Assembly: GCA_902615435.1 (NCBI GenBank)
Contig: CACMOZ010000001.1
Location: forward strand, 62,001 to 126,000
Length of the DNA: 64,000 nt
From: an uncultured Pelagibacteraceae bacterium
Lineage (GTDB): Bacteria; Pseudomonadota; Alphaproteobacteria; Pelagibacterales; Pelagibacteraceae
Direction: 5' to 3'
Position 1 is the first letter of the stretch. Each line of letters opens with the position of its first letter. A model generated the notes under the pieces. It saw only the letters and a program-made list of their open reading frames with translations. It did not search any database and had not been told where the DNA came from. A program made the translations under genes and the position numbers. Shown here piece after piece: positions 38,997-53,261 of this stretch.

Positions 38997-39422
38997 ATGA
39001 AACAAGCAATACAAATAATTACAGATAAAAATGGAAAAAGGTTAGCAGAGGTAATCTTGTCAGATCAAAAAGTTGAAAAAACTACTTTTTTTTCTAATCC
39101 AGACTCTGCATTTCAATTCGGTTTTGTAGCTCATAAAAAGGGCTATGAGGAAGATGCGCATTACCATAAAAAAATTGAAAAAAAAATTTCTGACGTAAGT
39201 CAGGTATTATTTGTTCAAAAAGGAATAGTTGCAGTAGATTTTTATAATGATGATAAAACTAAATTAACTGAAGTTCACTTAAAAAAAGGTGATGCCATTA
39301 ATATTATTACAGGAATTCATAGAATTCGAGTTTTAGATGATTGTCAATGTTTAACAGTCAAACAAGGACCATATATATCAGATGATATGGATAAAGTTAA
39401 CGTAAGTTTTATCAACAAATAA
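38997..39422 (+). CDS. Small cupin-like protein of the glycan region
   Basis: The 141-residue product has a cupin-like barrel pattern: FGFVAHKKGYEEDAHYHKK (metal-type histidines near residues 55-57), VLFVQKGIVAVDFYND, and LKKGDAINIITGIHRIRVLDDC with a further His. The C-terminal CLTVKQGPY recurs in cupin proteins of polysaccharide loci. Its role (isomerase, sugar binding or regulation) is unknown. It begins 3 bp after gmd and is probably the last gene of this transcript. Confidence 0.6.
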   Translation: MKQAIQIITDKNGKRLAEVILSDQKVEKTTFFSNPDSAFQFGFVAHKKGYEEDAHYHKKIEKKISDVSQVLFVQKGIVAVDFYNDDKTKLTEVHLKKGDAINIITGIHRIRVLDDCQCLTVKQGPYISDDMDKVNVSFINK

Positions 39423-39472
39423 ATATTTAAAATAATAACAATTTTTATAAATAAAATATATATATTGTTTTC

Positions 39473-40420
39473 ATGAAACTTACCCCTGAGCAAGTAAAAG
39501 AAATAAAGTCTCAACAAGATCAATCAAATAAGACAAAACGCGTAACATCTCCGGAACTGGAAAAAATTTTATATGAAGCATTACCTGTTTTAGATCATGG
39601 ATTTGTAAGAGTGATTGATTATATGGGGGATGATAGTTCAATAGTACAGTCTGCGAGAGTATCTTATGGAAAAGGAACTAAAAAAGTTTCAACTGATGAA
39701 GGATTGATAAAATATTTGATGAGACATTGGCACTCAACGCCATTTGAAATGTGTGAGATTAAATACCATGTAAAACTTCCTATCTTTATTGCGCGTCAAT
39801 GGATTAGACATAGAACGGCAAATGTAAATGAATATTCTGCAAGATATTCAATATTAGATAAAGAATTTTATATTCCATCCAAGGACCAGTTATCTGCTCA
39901 ATCAACATCTAACAGACAAGGAAGGGGTGACTTGATTACCGGAGAACAGGCTGATGAAGTTCTAAAAATTTTAAAAGACGACGCTACTAGAACTTACGAT
40001 AATTATGAAAAAATGCTAAATGAGAGATTTGATGGAAGCACTATCGATGAAAGCAAAGCAGGCCTAGCAAGAGAACTTGCCAGAATGAACCTCACTTTAA
40101 ATTCTTACACTCAGTGGTACTGGAAAACAGATTTATTAAATTTATTAAATTTTTTATTTTTAAGAGCAGACAGTCATGCTCAATATGAAATTAGAGTATA
40201 TGCGGAAGTAATGTTAGATACAGTAAAAAAATGGGTTCCGATTACCCATGCTGCATTCTTAGATTACAGAGTAGGAGCAGTACATGTTTCTGCTAAAGGT
40301 AAAAAAGTTATTCGACAAATGGCGAAAGGTGAAAAAGTAAGTCATGAAAGTTCAGGTCTTTCTAAAAGGGAGTGGAATGAATTAATGACGTCTTTTGATT
40401 TTAAAGAAAAGATTGTTTAA
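39473..40420 (+). CDS. thyX: Flavin-dependent thymidylate synthase ThyX
   Basis: ThyX makes dTMP from dUMP using FAD, NADPH and methylenetetrahydrofolate. The family motif RHRx7S reads [11 protein letters not shown] at residues 112-122, preceded by [23 protein letters not shown]. At 315 residues it is the longer form seen in alphaproteobacteria. Its 3' end overlaps convergent mrp by 20 bp. Confidence 0.95.
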   Translation: MKLTPEQVKEIKSQQDQSNKTKRVTSPELEKILYEALPVLDHGFVRVIDYMGDDSSIVQSARVSYGKGTKKVSTDEGLIKYLMRHWHSTPFEMCEIKYHVKLPIFIARQWIRHRTANVNEYSARYSILDKEFYIPSKDQLSAQSTSNRQGRGDLITGEQADEVLKILKDDATRTYDNYEKMLNERFDGSTIDESKAGLARELARMNLTLNSYTQWYWKTDLLNLLNFLFLRADSHAQYEIRVYAEVMLDTVKKWVPITHAAFLDYRVGAVHVSAKGKKVIRQMAKGEKVSHESSGLSKREWNELMTSFDFKEKIV

Positions 40421-41195
40421 TTTTTTCAGCTATATTTTTAAATATTTTTGAAACCTCATGATCTGGGTCAAAATGAGTTAAAGGCTCGCCTTTATCAGCT
40501 GAAGCTCTCAAGTCTTGATGAATTGGTAGGTGGCCTAAAAATTCTTTATTAAATTCTTTGGACGTTTTCTCCACTCCGCTTTCACCAAAAATTTTATACT
40601 CTTTGCCGTCATCTCCCTTAAAGTAACTCATGTTATCAATTAGTCCTAAAATTTCCACTCCAGTTTTATTAAACATTTGAATTCCTCTTTTTACATCTAA
40701 TAACGCTAAATCCTGTGGAGTTGATACAATCACTGCTCCATCAACTTTCACTTGTTGAGCAAAAGTCAATTGTGTATCACCGGTGCCCGGGGGCATATCA
40801 ACTATAATCATATCTCTATCTTTCCATAAAACATTTTGAGTCATTGTCTTTATAGCGCTTATTACCATTGGGCCTCTCCAAATCATTGGAGTTTGTTCAT
40901 CAACTAAAAATCCCATGGACATACATTGTGCACCATATTTTTCCAAAGGTATCATAGCCTTACCATCTTCACTTTTTGGTTTTTCATTTAAATTAATTAA
41001 TTTTGGAAGAGATGGTCCATAAACATCAGCATCAAGAATTCCTATTTTTAATCCAAGATTTTGAAGAGCAAAAGCGAGATTAATAGCTACAGTGGATTTA
41101 CCTACTCCACCTTTAGCGCTTGAAACCAAGATAACAGACTTAGTTCCATTGATCGGAGTTTTAACAAATTGTTTTGGTGGCGGTTTTTGGCTCAT
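40401..41195 (-). CDS. mrp: Mrp/NBP35-type iron-sulfur cluster carrier ATPase
   Basis: Mrp (ApbC) loads Fe-S clusters onto target proteins. It has the deviant Walker [17 protein letters not shown] at about residue 26, [14 protein letters not shown], and [24 protein letters not shown] and [11 protein letters not shown]. The usual CxxC near the C-terminus is not present: the matching place reads [20 protein letters not shown], with no cysteines where classical Mrp has NMSxFxCPxC. At 264 residues it also lacks the N-terminal DUF59 domain. Confidence 0.92.
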   Translation of the reverse strand: MSQKPPPKQFVKTPINGTKSVILVSSAKGGVGKSTVAINLAFALQNLGLKIGILDADVYGPSLPKLINLNEKPKSEDGKAMIPLEKYGAQCMSMGFLVDEQTPMIWRGPMVISAIKTMTQNVLWKDRDMIIVDMPPGTGDTQLTFAQQVKVDGAVIVSTPQDLALLDVKRGIQMFNKTGVEILGLIDNMSYFKGDDGKEYKIFGESGVEKTSKEFNKEFLGHLPIHQDLRASADKGEPLTHFDPDHEVSKIFKNIAEKIKQSFL

Positions 41196-41249
41196 CTTTT
41201 TACTTTATTAAACAATTTAGACATAATAACGCTCTTACTTAACTTGTTT

Positions 41250-41278
41250 TTGCAGGAAAAGTCACTATATAAAGTTAC
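41250..41278 (+). promoter_or_regulatory. Candidate promoter giving a near-leaderless hflK transcript
   Basis: TATAAA lies at 41268-41273, five bases before the hflK ATG. TTGTTT at 41244-41249 is a -35 candidate. Transcription would start at or next to the start codon, and no ribosome binding site is present. The evidence is positional only. Confidence 0.35.
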
Positions 41279-42391
41279 ATGAGTTTTAAAGACAAAATTT
41301 TTAAAAACCAATCTCCTTGGGGATCACCTCCTCCTGGTGGTGGGGGAATGCCTGGTGGTAATGGATCAGGTTCAAGACAAGATCCACCAAATCTTGACGA
41401 TATAATTAAAAATTTTCAAAAAACGATTAATAAATTTTCTGGCGGAAAATCAGGTGGTTCACGTCCAATAATTATGGGTTTATTAATTTTAGCTTTGCTT
41501 TACGTTGCTAGCGGTCTTTACAGAGTTTTACCAGATGAACAAGGAGTAGTACTTAGATTTGGAAAATATGTTAACACTACTCAACCGGGATTGCATTATC
41601 ACTTTCCAACACCTTTCGAAAGAGTATTAACTCCTAAGGTTACAAAAGTTAATAGAGTTGATGTAGGTTTTAGACCTGCAAGCGACACCGGAAGATCTTC
41701 TGGAGTTGGAAATGTTCCCGAAGAAAGTTTAATGTTAACTGGTGACGAGAATATAGTTGATATTAACTACTCAGTTTTTTGGGTAATTAAAGATGCTCAA
41801 AAATTTTTATTTAATATTCAAAGCCCAATAGAAACAGTAAAAGCAGCTTCAGAAACAGCGATGAGAGAAGTTATAGCAAAAAACAGAATTCAAAATATTT
41901 TAACAGAGGGTAGATCGAAAATTGAAATAGAAGTTCAGGAAATCACGCAGATAATTTTAGATGAGTACGGTTCAGGTATACAAGTCACTCAAGTTCAAAC
42001 TCAACAAGCTGATCCACCTGAACAAGTTATTGATGCTTTTAGAGATGTTCAGGCCGCGAGAGCAGATAGAGAAAGATCAAAGAACGAAGCAGAAGCTTAT
42101 GCTAACGATGTGATCCCAAGAGCCCGAGGTGAAGCAGAACAAGTTTTACAACAAGCTGAAGCTTATAAAAAAGAAGTTGTTGCTAAAGCAGAGGGTGAAG
42201 CAAGTCGATTTTTAGCGATTTATAATGAATATAAAAACGCAAAACAAGTTACACAAGAAAGAATGTATTTGGAAACAATGGAAAAAGTTTTAGCAGATAT
42301 TGACAAAGTAATAATAGATAAAGAGTCAGGTTCAGGCGTAGTTCCTTATTTACCCTTACCAGAGCTAAAAAAATCAGGGAGCAATAATTAA
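41279..42391 (+). CDS. hflK: HflK, FtsH protease regulator (SPFH family)
   Basis: HflK and HflC form a membrane cage around the FtsH protease. The product has a Gly/Pro-rich cytoplasmic start (PWGSPPPGGGGMPGG), one membrane helix (about residues 62-80), the SPFH/band 7 domain (LPDEQGVVLRFGKYVNTTQPGLHYHFP onward) and a long helical coil (AEAYANDVIPRARGEAEQV). The 370-residue length is typical. It overlaps hflC by one base. Confidence 0.94.
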   Translation: MSFKDKIFKNQSPWGSPPPGGGGMPGGNGSGSRQDPPNLDDIIKNFQKTINKFSGGKSGGSRPIIMGLLILALLYVASGLYRVLPDEQGVVLRFGKYVNTTQPGLHYHFPTPFERVLTPKVTKVNRVDVGFRPASDTGRSSGVGNVPEESLMLTGDENIVDINYSVFWVIKDAQKFLFNIQSPIETVKAASETAMREVIAKNRIQNILTEGRSKIEIEVQEITQIILDEYGSGIQVTQVQTQQADPPEQVIDAFRDVQAARADRERSKNEAEAYANDVIPRARGEAEQVLQQAEAYKKEVVAKAEGEASRFLAIYNEYKNAKQVTQERMYLETMEKVLADIDKVIIDKESGSGVVPYLPLPELKKSGSNN

Positions 42392-43266
42392 TGAGAGGCG
42401 TTAAAATTATAATTCCTGCAATAGTTTTAATAGCAGTAGTAGTGTTTCAATCTTTATTTATAGTTCAAGAGATTAGCCAAGCTATTGTTCTTCAATTTGG
42501 TGATCCTAAAAAAATTGTAACTAAAGCTGGATTAAACTTTAAATTACCATTTATTCAAAACGTAGTTTATCTAGATAAAAGAATTTTAAACTTAGATAAC
42601 GAACCCGAAGAGGTTATTGCAGCAGATCAAAAGCGATTGATCGTTGATGCTTTCGCAAGATTTAAGATTGTTGATCCATTAAAATTCTATATTTCAGTTG
42701 GAAATGAAAGAGTTGCAAGATCAAGACTGTCTACAATTATAAACTCTAGAATAAGAGGTGTATTGGGTACACAAGAATTAGCGACCTTATTATCTACTGA
42801 TAGAGCTAGACAAATGCAAATCATTCAATCCCAAGTAAATCAAGAGGCAGAGAATTTTGGAATTCAAATTGTTGATGTAAGAATTAAAAGAGCTGATTTA
42901 CCTCCAGCGAACAGTGAGGCTATTTACAAACGAATGCAAACTGAAAGAGAGAGAGAAGCTAAAGAATTTAGAGCACAAGGAGCTGAGATAGCACAAAAAA
43001 TTAGATCGACAGCAGATAAAGACGTAACCGTAATTCTAGCTCAAGCTAATAAGAAGTCAGAAATTATGAAAGGAGAAGGCGACGGTGAAAGAAATAAAAT
43101 TTTTGCTAATGCCTTTGGAAGAGATCCTCAGTTTTTTGCTTTCTACAGAGCTATGCAGGCTTATGAAAAAGCGCTAATCGGTGGAGAAACTTCACTTGTA
43201 TTATCCCCTGACAGCGAATTCTTTAAATTTTTTGGTAAATCTATAAAGCCAAATATTAAAAGATAA
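42391..43266 (+). CDS. hflC: HflC, FtsH protease regulator (SPFH family)
   Basis: This is the partner of HflK. It has an N-terminal membrane helix (residues 5-24), then EISQAIVLQFGDPKKIVTKAGLNFKLPF, VDVRIKRADLPP and the coil MQTEREREAKEFRAQGAE. Near the end it has GRDPQFFAFYRAMQAYEKAL, characteristic of HflC. The 291-residue length is normal. Ordered hflK-hflC-yjeT-degP in one direction with very short spacers. Confidence 0.94.
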   Translation: MRGVKIIIPAIVLIAVVVFQSLFIVQEISQAIVLQFGDPKKIVTKAGLNFKLPFIQNVVYLDKRILNLDNEPEEVIAADQKRLIVDAFARFKIVDPLKFYISVGNERVARSRLSTIINSRIRGVLGTQELATLLSTDRARQMQIIQSQVNQEAENFGIQIVDVRIKRADLPPANSEAIYKRMQTEREREAKEFRAQGAEIAQKIRSTADKDVTVILAQANKKSEIMKGEGDGERNKIFANAFGRDPQFFAFYRAMQAYEKALIGGETSLVLSPDSEFFKFFGKSIKPNIKR

Positions 43267-43278
43267 ATTAATCACTTT

Positions 43279-43464
43279 GTGAAAGAGCTTATTACTGCAA
43301 TCGGATTGCTTTTCTTTATAGAAGGTCTTTTCCTTGCCATTTTCCCGTCAAGAATAAAAAATATGTTAGAGATGATCAAAAATACACCAGAAAATAAACT
43401 GAGATCATTTGGGTTGTTTTTTTTGATTATCGGTTTTTTAATAATTTGGTATATAAAAAGTTAA
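43279..43464 (+). CDS. yjeT: DUF2065 family small membrane protein (YjeT-like)
   Basis: The 61-residue product starts at a GTG and has two hydrophobic helices (residues 6-22 and 42-58) separated by a loop FPSRIKNMLEMIKNTPENKLRSFG. This matches the DUF2065/YjeT family, often found downstream of hflC. Its function is unknown. It is followed one base later by the degP gene. Confidence 0.82.
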   Translation: MKELITAIGLLFFIEGLFLAIFPSRIKNMLEMIKNTPENKLRSFGLFFLIIGFLIIWYIKS

Positions 43465-43465
43465 C

Positions 43466-44869
43466 ATGAATATTCTTAAGAAAATATTTTTTGTATTATT
43501 AATTTTAAATTTTTCATCTATTCAAGCTAAAGCAGTTCCAAGTTCTTTTGCTGATTTAGCAGAAAAATTAATGCCGTCAGTTGTTAATATTTCAACTACT
43601 CAAACAGTGAGAACAACAACTAATCAATTTCCTTTTCAGTTTCCTCCAGGTTCACCTTTTGGTGAAATGTTTAAAGATTTTGAAAGACCAACGGAGAGAA
43701 AAGCCTCATCTTTAGGTTCTGGTTTTATAATTAAAGAGGAAGGTATCGTAATTACGAACAACCATGTTATTGCCAATGCTGAGGATATTTTAATAAGAGT
43801 TGGTGACAAAGAATATAATGCAGAGGTCATAGGTGCAGATCCTTATATGGATCTTGCAGTTTTAAAAATGAAAACGAAAGATAAATTTAAACCTGTACGT
43901 TTTGGTGACTCAAATAGAGCAAGAGTAGGCGACTGGGTTGTTGCTATTGGTAACCCATTTGGTCTTGGTGGAACTGTAACGTCTGGAATAATCTCAGCAA
44001 GAAACAGGCAAATTGGTTTAACGCGATATGAAGATTTTATTCAAACTGATGCATCAATCAACCAAGGTAATTCTGGTGGACCGTTATTTAATCTTAAAGG
44101 AGAGGTAATCGGAGTTAACACCGCAATCATAGCTCCAGGTCAATCAGGCTCGATTGGGATCGGTTTTGCGATACCAGCCAACGCAGCATCAAATGTAATT
44201 GACCAATTAATAAAATTTGGCGAAACAAAAAGAGGATGGTTGGGTGTAAGGATTCAGGAAGTAACCAAAGAAATTGCAGACGTTGAAAAATTAAAAAAAC
44301 CTGAAGGAGCTCTTGTGGCGAGCGTTGGCCAAAATAGTCCAGCAGAAAAAGCTGGAATAAAAGCAGGTGATATTATTTTAGAATTTGACGGAAAAAAAAT
44401 TAATACAATGAAAAAACTTCCAAATGTAGTCGCAAGCACAGAAGTAGGAAAAAGTGTTGAACTTAAAATTTGGAGAAATAAAAAATTAATCTCAAAAAGA
44501 TTAACTTTAGGAAGACTTGAAACATCAGAGGAATTTAAAGAAACAAAACCAAAAATTGTTAAAAAGGATATAGACATCCAAAGTTTAAAAATAGCAGTAA
44601 GAGATTTAAATGAGAAGGATGTTACAAATAGAAATCTAAACAAAAAAACTAAGGGAGTTGTGATTACTGAAATTTCTAATCGAAGCCCTTTAGCTAATCT
44701 CTTAAGTGTAAATGATATAATAATTGAAGTACAAAAAACTCCTGTAAAAAATTCTGATGATTTAAATAGAATAGTTAATGGAATTTTTAAAAAGGGTGAA
44801 AAAACTTTATTGTTAACAATAATTAATAACAATAATAGAAGAAGATATCTTGGTGTAAAAATAAATTAA
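43466..44869 (+). CDS. degP: DegP/HtrA-type periplasmic serine protease
   Basis: DegP degrades or refolds damaged envelope proteins. A signal peptide (about residues 1-23) precedes the trypsin-like domain with the catalytic triad H100 (NNHV), D129 (YMDLAV) and S203 (GNSGGP). Two PDZ domains follow: RGWLGVRIQE at about 253, and a second, more diverged one from about 370. The 467-residue length is normal. Its place after hflKC suggests a membrane protein quality-control operon. Confidence 0.94.
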   Translation: MNILKKIFFVLLILNFSSIQAKAVPSSFADLAEKLMPSVVNISTTQTVRTTTNQFPFQFPPGSPFGEMFKDFERPTERKASSLGSGFIIKEEGIVITNNHVIANAEDILIRVGDKEYNAEVIGADPYMDLAVLKMKTKDKFKPVRFGDSNRARVGDWVVAIGNPFGLGGTVTSGIISARNRQIGLTRYEDFIQTDASINQGNSGGPLFNLKGEVIGVNTAIIAPGQSGSIGIGFAIPANAASNVIDQLIKFGETKRGWLGVRIQEVTKEIADVEKLKKPEGALVASVGQNSPAEKAGIKAGDIILEFDGKKINTMKKLPNVVASTEVGKSVELKIWRNKKLISKRLTLGRLETSEEFKETKPKIVKKDIDIQSLKIAVRDLNEKDVTNRNLNKKTKGVVITEISNRSPLANLLSVNDIIIEVQKTPVKNSDDLNRIVNGIFKKGEKTLLLTIINNNNRRRYLGVKIN

Positions 44870-44871
44870 TT

Positions 44872-45789
44872 TTGTCAAAAAAAATTATTCTCTTAGCAGG
44901 ACCAACAGCTTCAGGAAAATCAAAATTAGCAATTCATTTAGCAAAAAAAATGAATGGAGAAATTATAAATGCTGACAGCATGCAAATATATAAGGAGTTT
45001 TCTATTTTATCTTCTAGGCCTAGTAGATCTGAAACAAAAAAAATCAAACATCATTTGTATGGCATAGTTTCTGTTAAAAAATATTTCTCAGCAGGTGATT
45101 GGCTTAAAGAAGTAAAAAAGAAAGTTAACTTATGTTTAAAGAAGAAAAAAATTCCAATTATTGTTGGGGGCACTGGTTTATATTTTAACACTATTACTAA
45201 AGGAATAAGTAAAATTCCGGATATAGATACCAAAACGAGAAATAATGTAAGAGCTTTATTCAAGACACTTGGCTCAAAAAAGTTTTATGAGAAGCTTTTA
45301 GAGCTAGATCCTAAAGTTAAAGATAGAATTTATCCAAAAGACTCTCAAAGAATGCAAAGAGCGTATGAGGTAAAATTAAAAACAAAAAAATCTTTATTTG
45401 ATTGGTTTGCAAAAACGAAATCAGACTTTCTAGATTTTGATTTAAGAAAAGTTTTTATTGATATTCCAAGAAAAGATTTACTTGTGAAAATTTCAAATAG
45501 AACTGAACTTATGTTTAAAGAAAACTGTTTAGGTGAGGTTAAAAAATTTAATACGCTAAGACTGAATAAGAGTTTATCGGCTAATAAATTGATAGGTGTC
45601 CAAGAAATTAATCGATTTATTAAAGAAAATATCTCGTTAGACCAATGTAAAGAACTTATCAATATTAAGACTAGGCAGTACGCCAAAAGACAAAATACGT
45701 GGGCTCGTGGTCATATGAAGAATTGGATTAAGCTATATTCTAAAAATTTCTCTATTCTTTTAAAAAAAACATTAAAAGTAACCAGCTAA
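44872..45789 (+). CDS. miaA: tRNA dimethylallyltransferase MiaA
   Basis: MiaA adds a dimethylallyl group to A37 of tRNAs reading codons that begin with U. It has the P-loop GPTASGKSKLA at residues 8-18, NADSMQIYKE, SAGDWLKEV, IIVGGTGLYF and TRQYAKRQNTWARG. A TTG start lies 2 bp after degP; no ATG fits better. The 305-residue length is normal. Confidence 0.93.
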   Translation: MSKKIILLAGPTASGKSKLAIHLAKKMNGEIINADSMQIYKEFSILSSRPSRSETKKIKHHLYGIVSVKKYFSAGDWLKEVKKKVNLCLKKKKIPIIVGGTGLYFNTITKGISKIPDIDTKTRNNVRALFKTLGSKKFYEKLLELDPKVKDRIYPKDSQRMQRAYEVKLKTKKSLFDWFAKTKSDFLDFDLRKVFIDIPRKDLLVKISNRTELMFKENCLGEVKKFNTLRLNKSLSANKLIGVQEINRFIKENISLDQCKELINIKTRQYAKRQNTWARGHMKNWIKLYSKNFSILLKKTLKVTS

Positions 45790-45792
45790 AAC

Positions 45793-45820
45793 TTGACGGT
45801 TGGCATTTCTAGGCTAGATT
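45793..45820 (+). promoter_or_regulatory. Candidate sigma-70-type promoter of the ilv genes, predicted leaderless
   Basis: TTGACG (45793-45798) and TAGATT (45815-45820) are 16 bp apart. The ilvB ATG begins seven bases after the -10 element, exactly where transcription should start, and no ribosome binding site precedes it. Confidence 0.5.
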
Positions 45821-45826
45821 GTATGA

Positions 45827-47595
45827 ATGCCGAAATTATTAAGTGGAGCGGAAATAGTATTCAAAGCATTAGAGGACCAAAAAGTAGAATATATTTTTGG
45901 TTACCCTGGAGGTGCTGTGCTTCCTATTTATAATGAATTAAAAAATCATAAAACTATAAAACATATTTTAGCAAGACATGAACAAGGAGCGGGTCATGCT
46001 GCAGAAGGTTACGCTAGATCCAGCGGCAAGCCAGGAGTCTTATTAGTTACATCAGGACCAGGAGCAACGAATGCTGTTACTGCGTTAACAGATGCTTATA
46101 TGGACTCAATTCCTGTAGTTTGTATTTCAGGACAAGTGCCAACTCATTTAATCGGAACTGATGCATTTCAAGAATGTGACACAACGGGAATAACACGACC
46201 GTGCACAAAGCATAATTGGCTAGTGAAAGATGTAAATGACTTAGCTGATATCATGAACCAAGCTTTTAAAATTGCTACAACAGGTCGACCAGGACCAGTT
46301 TTAGTAGATATTCCAAAAGATATTCAATTTAACAAAGGTATTTATAAAGTAAGTAAAAATAAATTAGAAAAAAAATTAAATGGCGCTCTAACTAATAAAA
46401 TAAATTTAAAAGACGTTGATAAATTTATTGAGATGATAAAAAAATCTTCTAAACCTATTTTTTATACAGGTGGAGGAGTAATTAATTCAGGCCCAAAAGC
46501 GAGTGAGCTTTTAAGAGAACTAGTTTCATTAACTGGTTTTCCTATTACTTCTACCTTACAAGGATTGGGAGCGTATCCTGGTGACGATCCTCAATTTTTA
46601 GGAATGCTTGGAATGCATGGAACTTATGAAGCTAACAACGCCATGCATGATTGTGATTTAATGATTAATGTTGGAGCTAGGTTTGATGACAGAATAACAG
46701 GAAAAATAGATGAGTTTTCTCCTAAATCAAAAAAAATTCATATAGATATAGATCCATCTTCAATAGGGAAAAATGTAAAAGTTGATCTAGCTATTACAAG
46801 CGATGTAAGTGAATTGTTACAAGCTGTTATAAAAAGATTCAAAGAAAATAATAAAAACTTTATTGATTCTAATAAGCAGAAAATTGCAAAGTGGTGGAGT
46901 CAAATTGATAAATGGAGAGAAAAAAAATCTTTAAATTTTATTAATAGTAAAGAGACGATAAAACCTCAGCATGCTGTACAAAGACTTTATGAGTTAACTA
47001 AAGAACAAGATACTTTTATTACAACAGAAGTTGGGCAACACCAAATGTGGGCTGCTCAACATTATAAGTTTAATAAACCAAACAGGTGGATGACATCTGG
47101 AGGTCTTGGAACTATGGGGTATGGTTTACCTGCTGCTATTGGTGTTCAAATAGCTCATCCTAAAAAACTAGTAGTGGATATAGCAGGTGAAGCTTCGATT
47201 TTAATGAACATTCAAGAAATGTCGACAGCCATACAATACAGACTGCCTATTAAGATATTTATTTTAAATAATGAATACATGGGGATGGTTCGACAATGGC
47301 AAGAATTGCTACACGATAAAAATTACTCTGAAAGTTATACTGAGGCCTTACCAGATTTTGTGAAGCTTGCTGAAGCTTATGGAGCTGTTGGGATTAGAGC
47401 AAAAACTCCAGATGAGCTAGATGAAAAAATTAAAGAAATGATTAACACAGATAAACCTGTAATTTTTGATTGCGTAGTTGATAAGGTGGAAAATTGTTAT
47501 CCAATGATACCATCTGGAAAACCACATAACCAAATGCTTCTTGGACCAGAAGATGAAAAAGAAGAAGTTTCAGATGAAGGAAAAACTTTAGTTTA

Positions 47596-47596
<1 letters not shown>
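45827..47596 (+). CDS. ilvB: Acetolactate synthase large subunit
   Basis: This TPP enzyme makes acetolactate or acetohydroxybutyrate, the first common step of valine, leucine and isoleucine synthesis. It has the N-terminal YIFGYPGGAVLPIYNEL with catalytic Glu in RHEQGAGHAAEGYAR, FAD-domain segments, and the C-terminal TPP motif GEASILMNIQEMSTA...NNEYMGMVRQWQE. The 589-residue length is standard. ilvH starts on its last base. Confidence 0.96.
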
Positions 47597-49177
<1,581 letters not shown>

Positions 49178-49280
49178 CCCAATCTGAGTCCTGAGTTGCA
49201 ACAATACTTATATTATAATTTGCAAATTCTATCTTTGATTGTATTATGAGTAACTTTTTAATTAATGAAAAGTTTTAATT

Positions 49281-51885
<2,605 letters not shown>

Positions 51886-51903
51886 TTTGTATTTTACGAA
51901 TAA

Positions 51904-52749
51904 ATGTCAGTTAGTAGAGATGATTTTAGTATAGCTTTCCGTTCAGCTCTTTTACAAAGAGGAGCTACCCAAAAATTTTCAATTCTCTCTCTTATTATTT
52001 TAGCCATATTCATTTTCTTTTTAGATGTTTATGGTTTTACCTTAGTAAAAACAGCAAGAAGTTTTATCAATGATGTTGTCTACAGAGTAACTTATTTAGC
52101 TTCTGCCCCAACTAGATTATTTCCAAGTATAAACAAAGGAGTCGCAAGCCATTTTAATTTAAAAAAGGAAAACGAAGAATTAAGAAAGGTAATAGAGAAA
52201 TATAAATCTATAGATTTAAATTTAGAGTATATATCGAATGAAAATAAAAACTTGAAAAAAGTTTTAGATACAGAAGACGTACAAAGTGTTTCTAATGTTG
52301 TTCTAGCTAAAGTTTTAATTGATCGAAATAGTCCATTTTTAAAATCAATTATTATAAACAAGGGAAGTAAAGAAGGTATTATTAAAGGCATGCCTGTTAC
52401 CCAAAATAAATATTTAGTTGGACGAATAGTCGAGACAAATTATTTATCATCAAGAGTATTATTATTAAATGATTTAAATAGTAGAATTCCAGTTACCTTT
52501 GATGAAAAAAGTACTCAGGCGATATTAACAGGAGGTGGAACACGTAACCCTACATTATCTTATTTACCCGAGGACTATGAATTTGAGGAAGATGTAACTG
52601 TTTTTGCTTCTGGTAAAGATGGTATTTTTAGTGCTGGAACTCCTATCGGAAAAACAAAAAATAACGGTGAAGTGACGCTATTCGTAGATCCTAATCAGTT
52701 GTCTTTTGTTACAGTAAATTTAATTAAACCAAGAAAGGAAGTTTTTTAA
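51904..52749 (+). CDS. mreC: Rod-shape protein MreC
   Basis: MreC is a bitopic membrane scaffold that links MreB and PBP2. It has a membrane helix (about residues 25-45) and a coiled coil (LKKENEELRKVIEKYKSI). The beta-barrel domains contain INKGSKEGIIKGMPVTQNKYLVGRIVE and SRVLLLNDLNSRIPV. The 281-residue length is typical. Overlap with mreD is one base. Confidence 0.93.
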   Translation: MSVSRDDFSIAFRSALLQRGATQKFSILSLIILAIFIFFLDVYGFTLVKTARSFINDVVYRVTYLASAPTRLFPSINKGVASHFNLKKENEELRKVIEKYKSIDLNLEYISNENKNLKKVLDTEDVQSVSNVVLAKVLIDRNSPFLKSIIINKGSKEGIIKGMPVTQNKYLVGRIVETNYLSSRVLLLNDLNSRIPVTFDEKSTQAILTGGGTRNPTLSYLPEDYEFEEDVTVFASGKDGIFSAGTPIGKTKNNGEVTLFVDPNQLSFVTVNLIKPRKEVF

Positions 52750-53261
52750 TGGCAAAAACAAATATAGTGAATAAATTATTTGCATCAGGTCCTTTATTTT
52801 TATTATATTATTTGTCTATAAGTGAGATTGATACAAATTTAGAAAAATTATTTGAAGTTTTTTCTTTAAATTTACAAATCATAATAATTTATTTTTGGAT
52901 AATAAAACGTCCCAATCTAATGGGTCCTGGTCATATATTTTCAGCTGGACTTATCAACGACGTTGTAATGGGATTTCCATTAGGTATAAGTTCACTATCC
53001 TACCTAGTAGTTTGTTTTGTAGGTAATTATGTTAGAAACAAAAGTGTTAATACCACAATAGCTTCTGACTGGTTTACATTTTTAGTAGCACTTCTATTTG
53101 CTAACCTAGTTTTCTTTTCATTATTAAATAATTTTTCAGAAGTCGGAATTTCCTATACAAAGATTGGATATAATACTTTTTTTACTTTATTTTTATTTCC
53201 AGTTTTTTGGCTTCTATTTAATCTTTATCAAATGAGTTTCGTAGGATCCCAAGATGCTTAG
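52749..53261 (+). CDS. mreD: Rod-shape protein MreD
   Basis: The 170-residue product has about five membrane helices, including the conserved FSAGLINDVVMGFPLGISSLSYL block typical of MreD. Sequence conservation elsewhere is low, so the operon position supports the call. It overlaps mrdA by 8 bp. Confidence 0.85.
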   Translation: MAKTNIVNKLFASGPLFLLYYLSISEIDTNLEKLFEVFSLNLQIIIIYFWIIKRPNLMGPGHIFSAGLINDVVMGFPLGISSLSYLVVCFVGNYVRNKSVNTTIASDWFTFLVALLFANLVFFSLLNNFSEVGISYTKIGYNTFFTLFLFPVFWLLFNLYQMSFVGSQDA

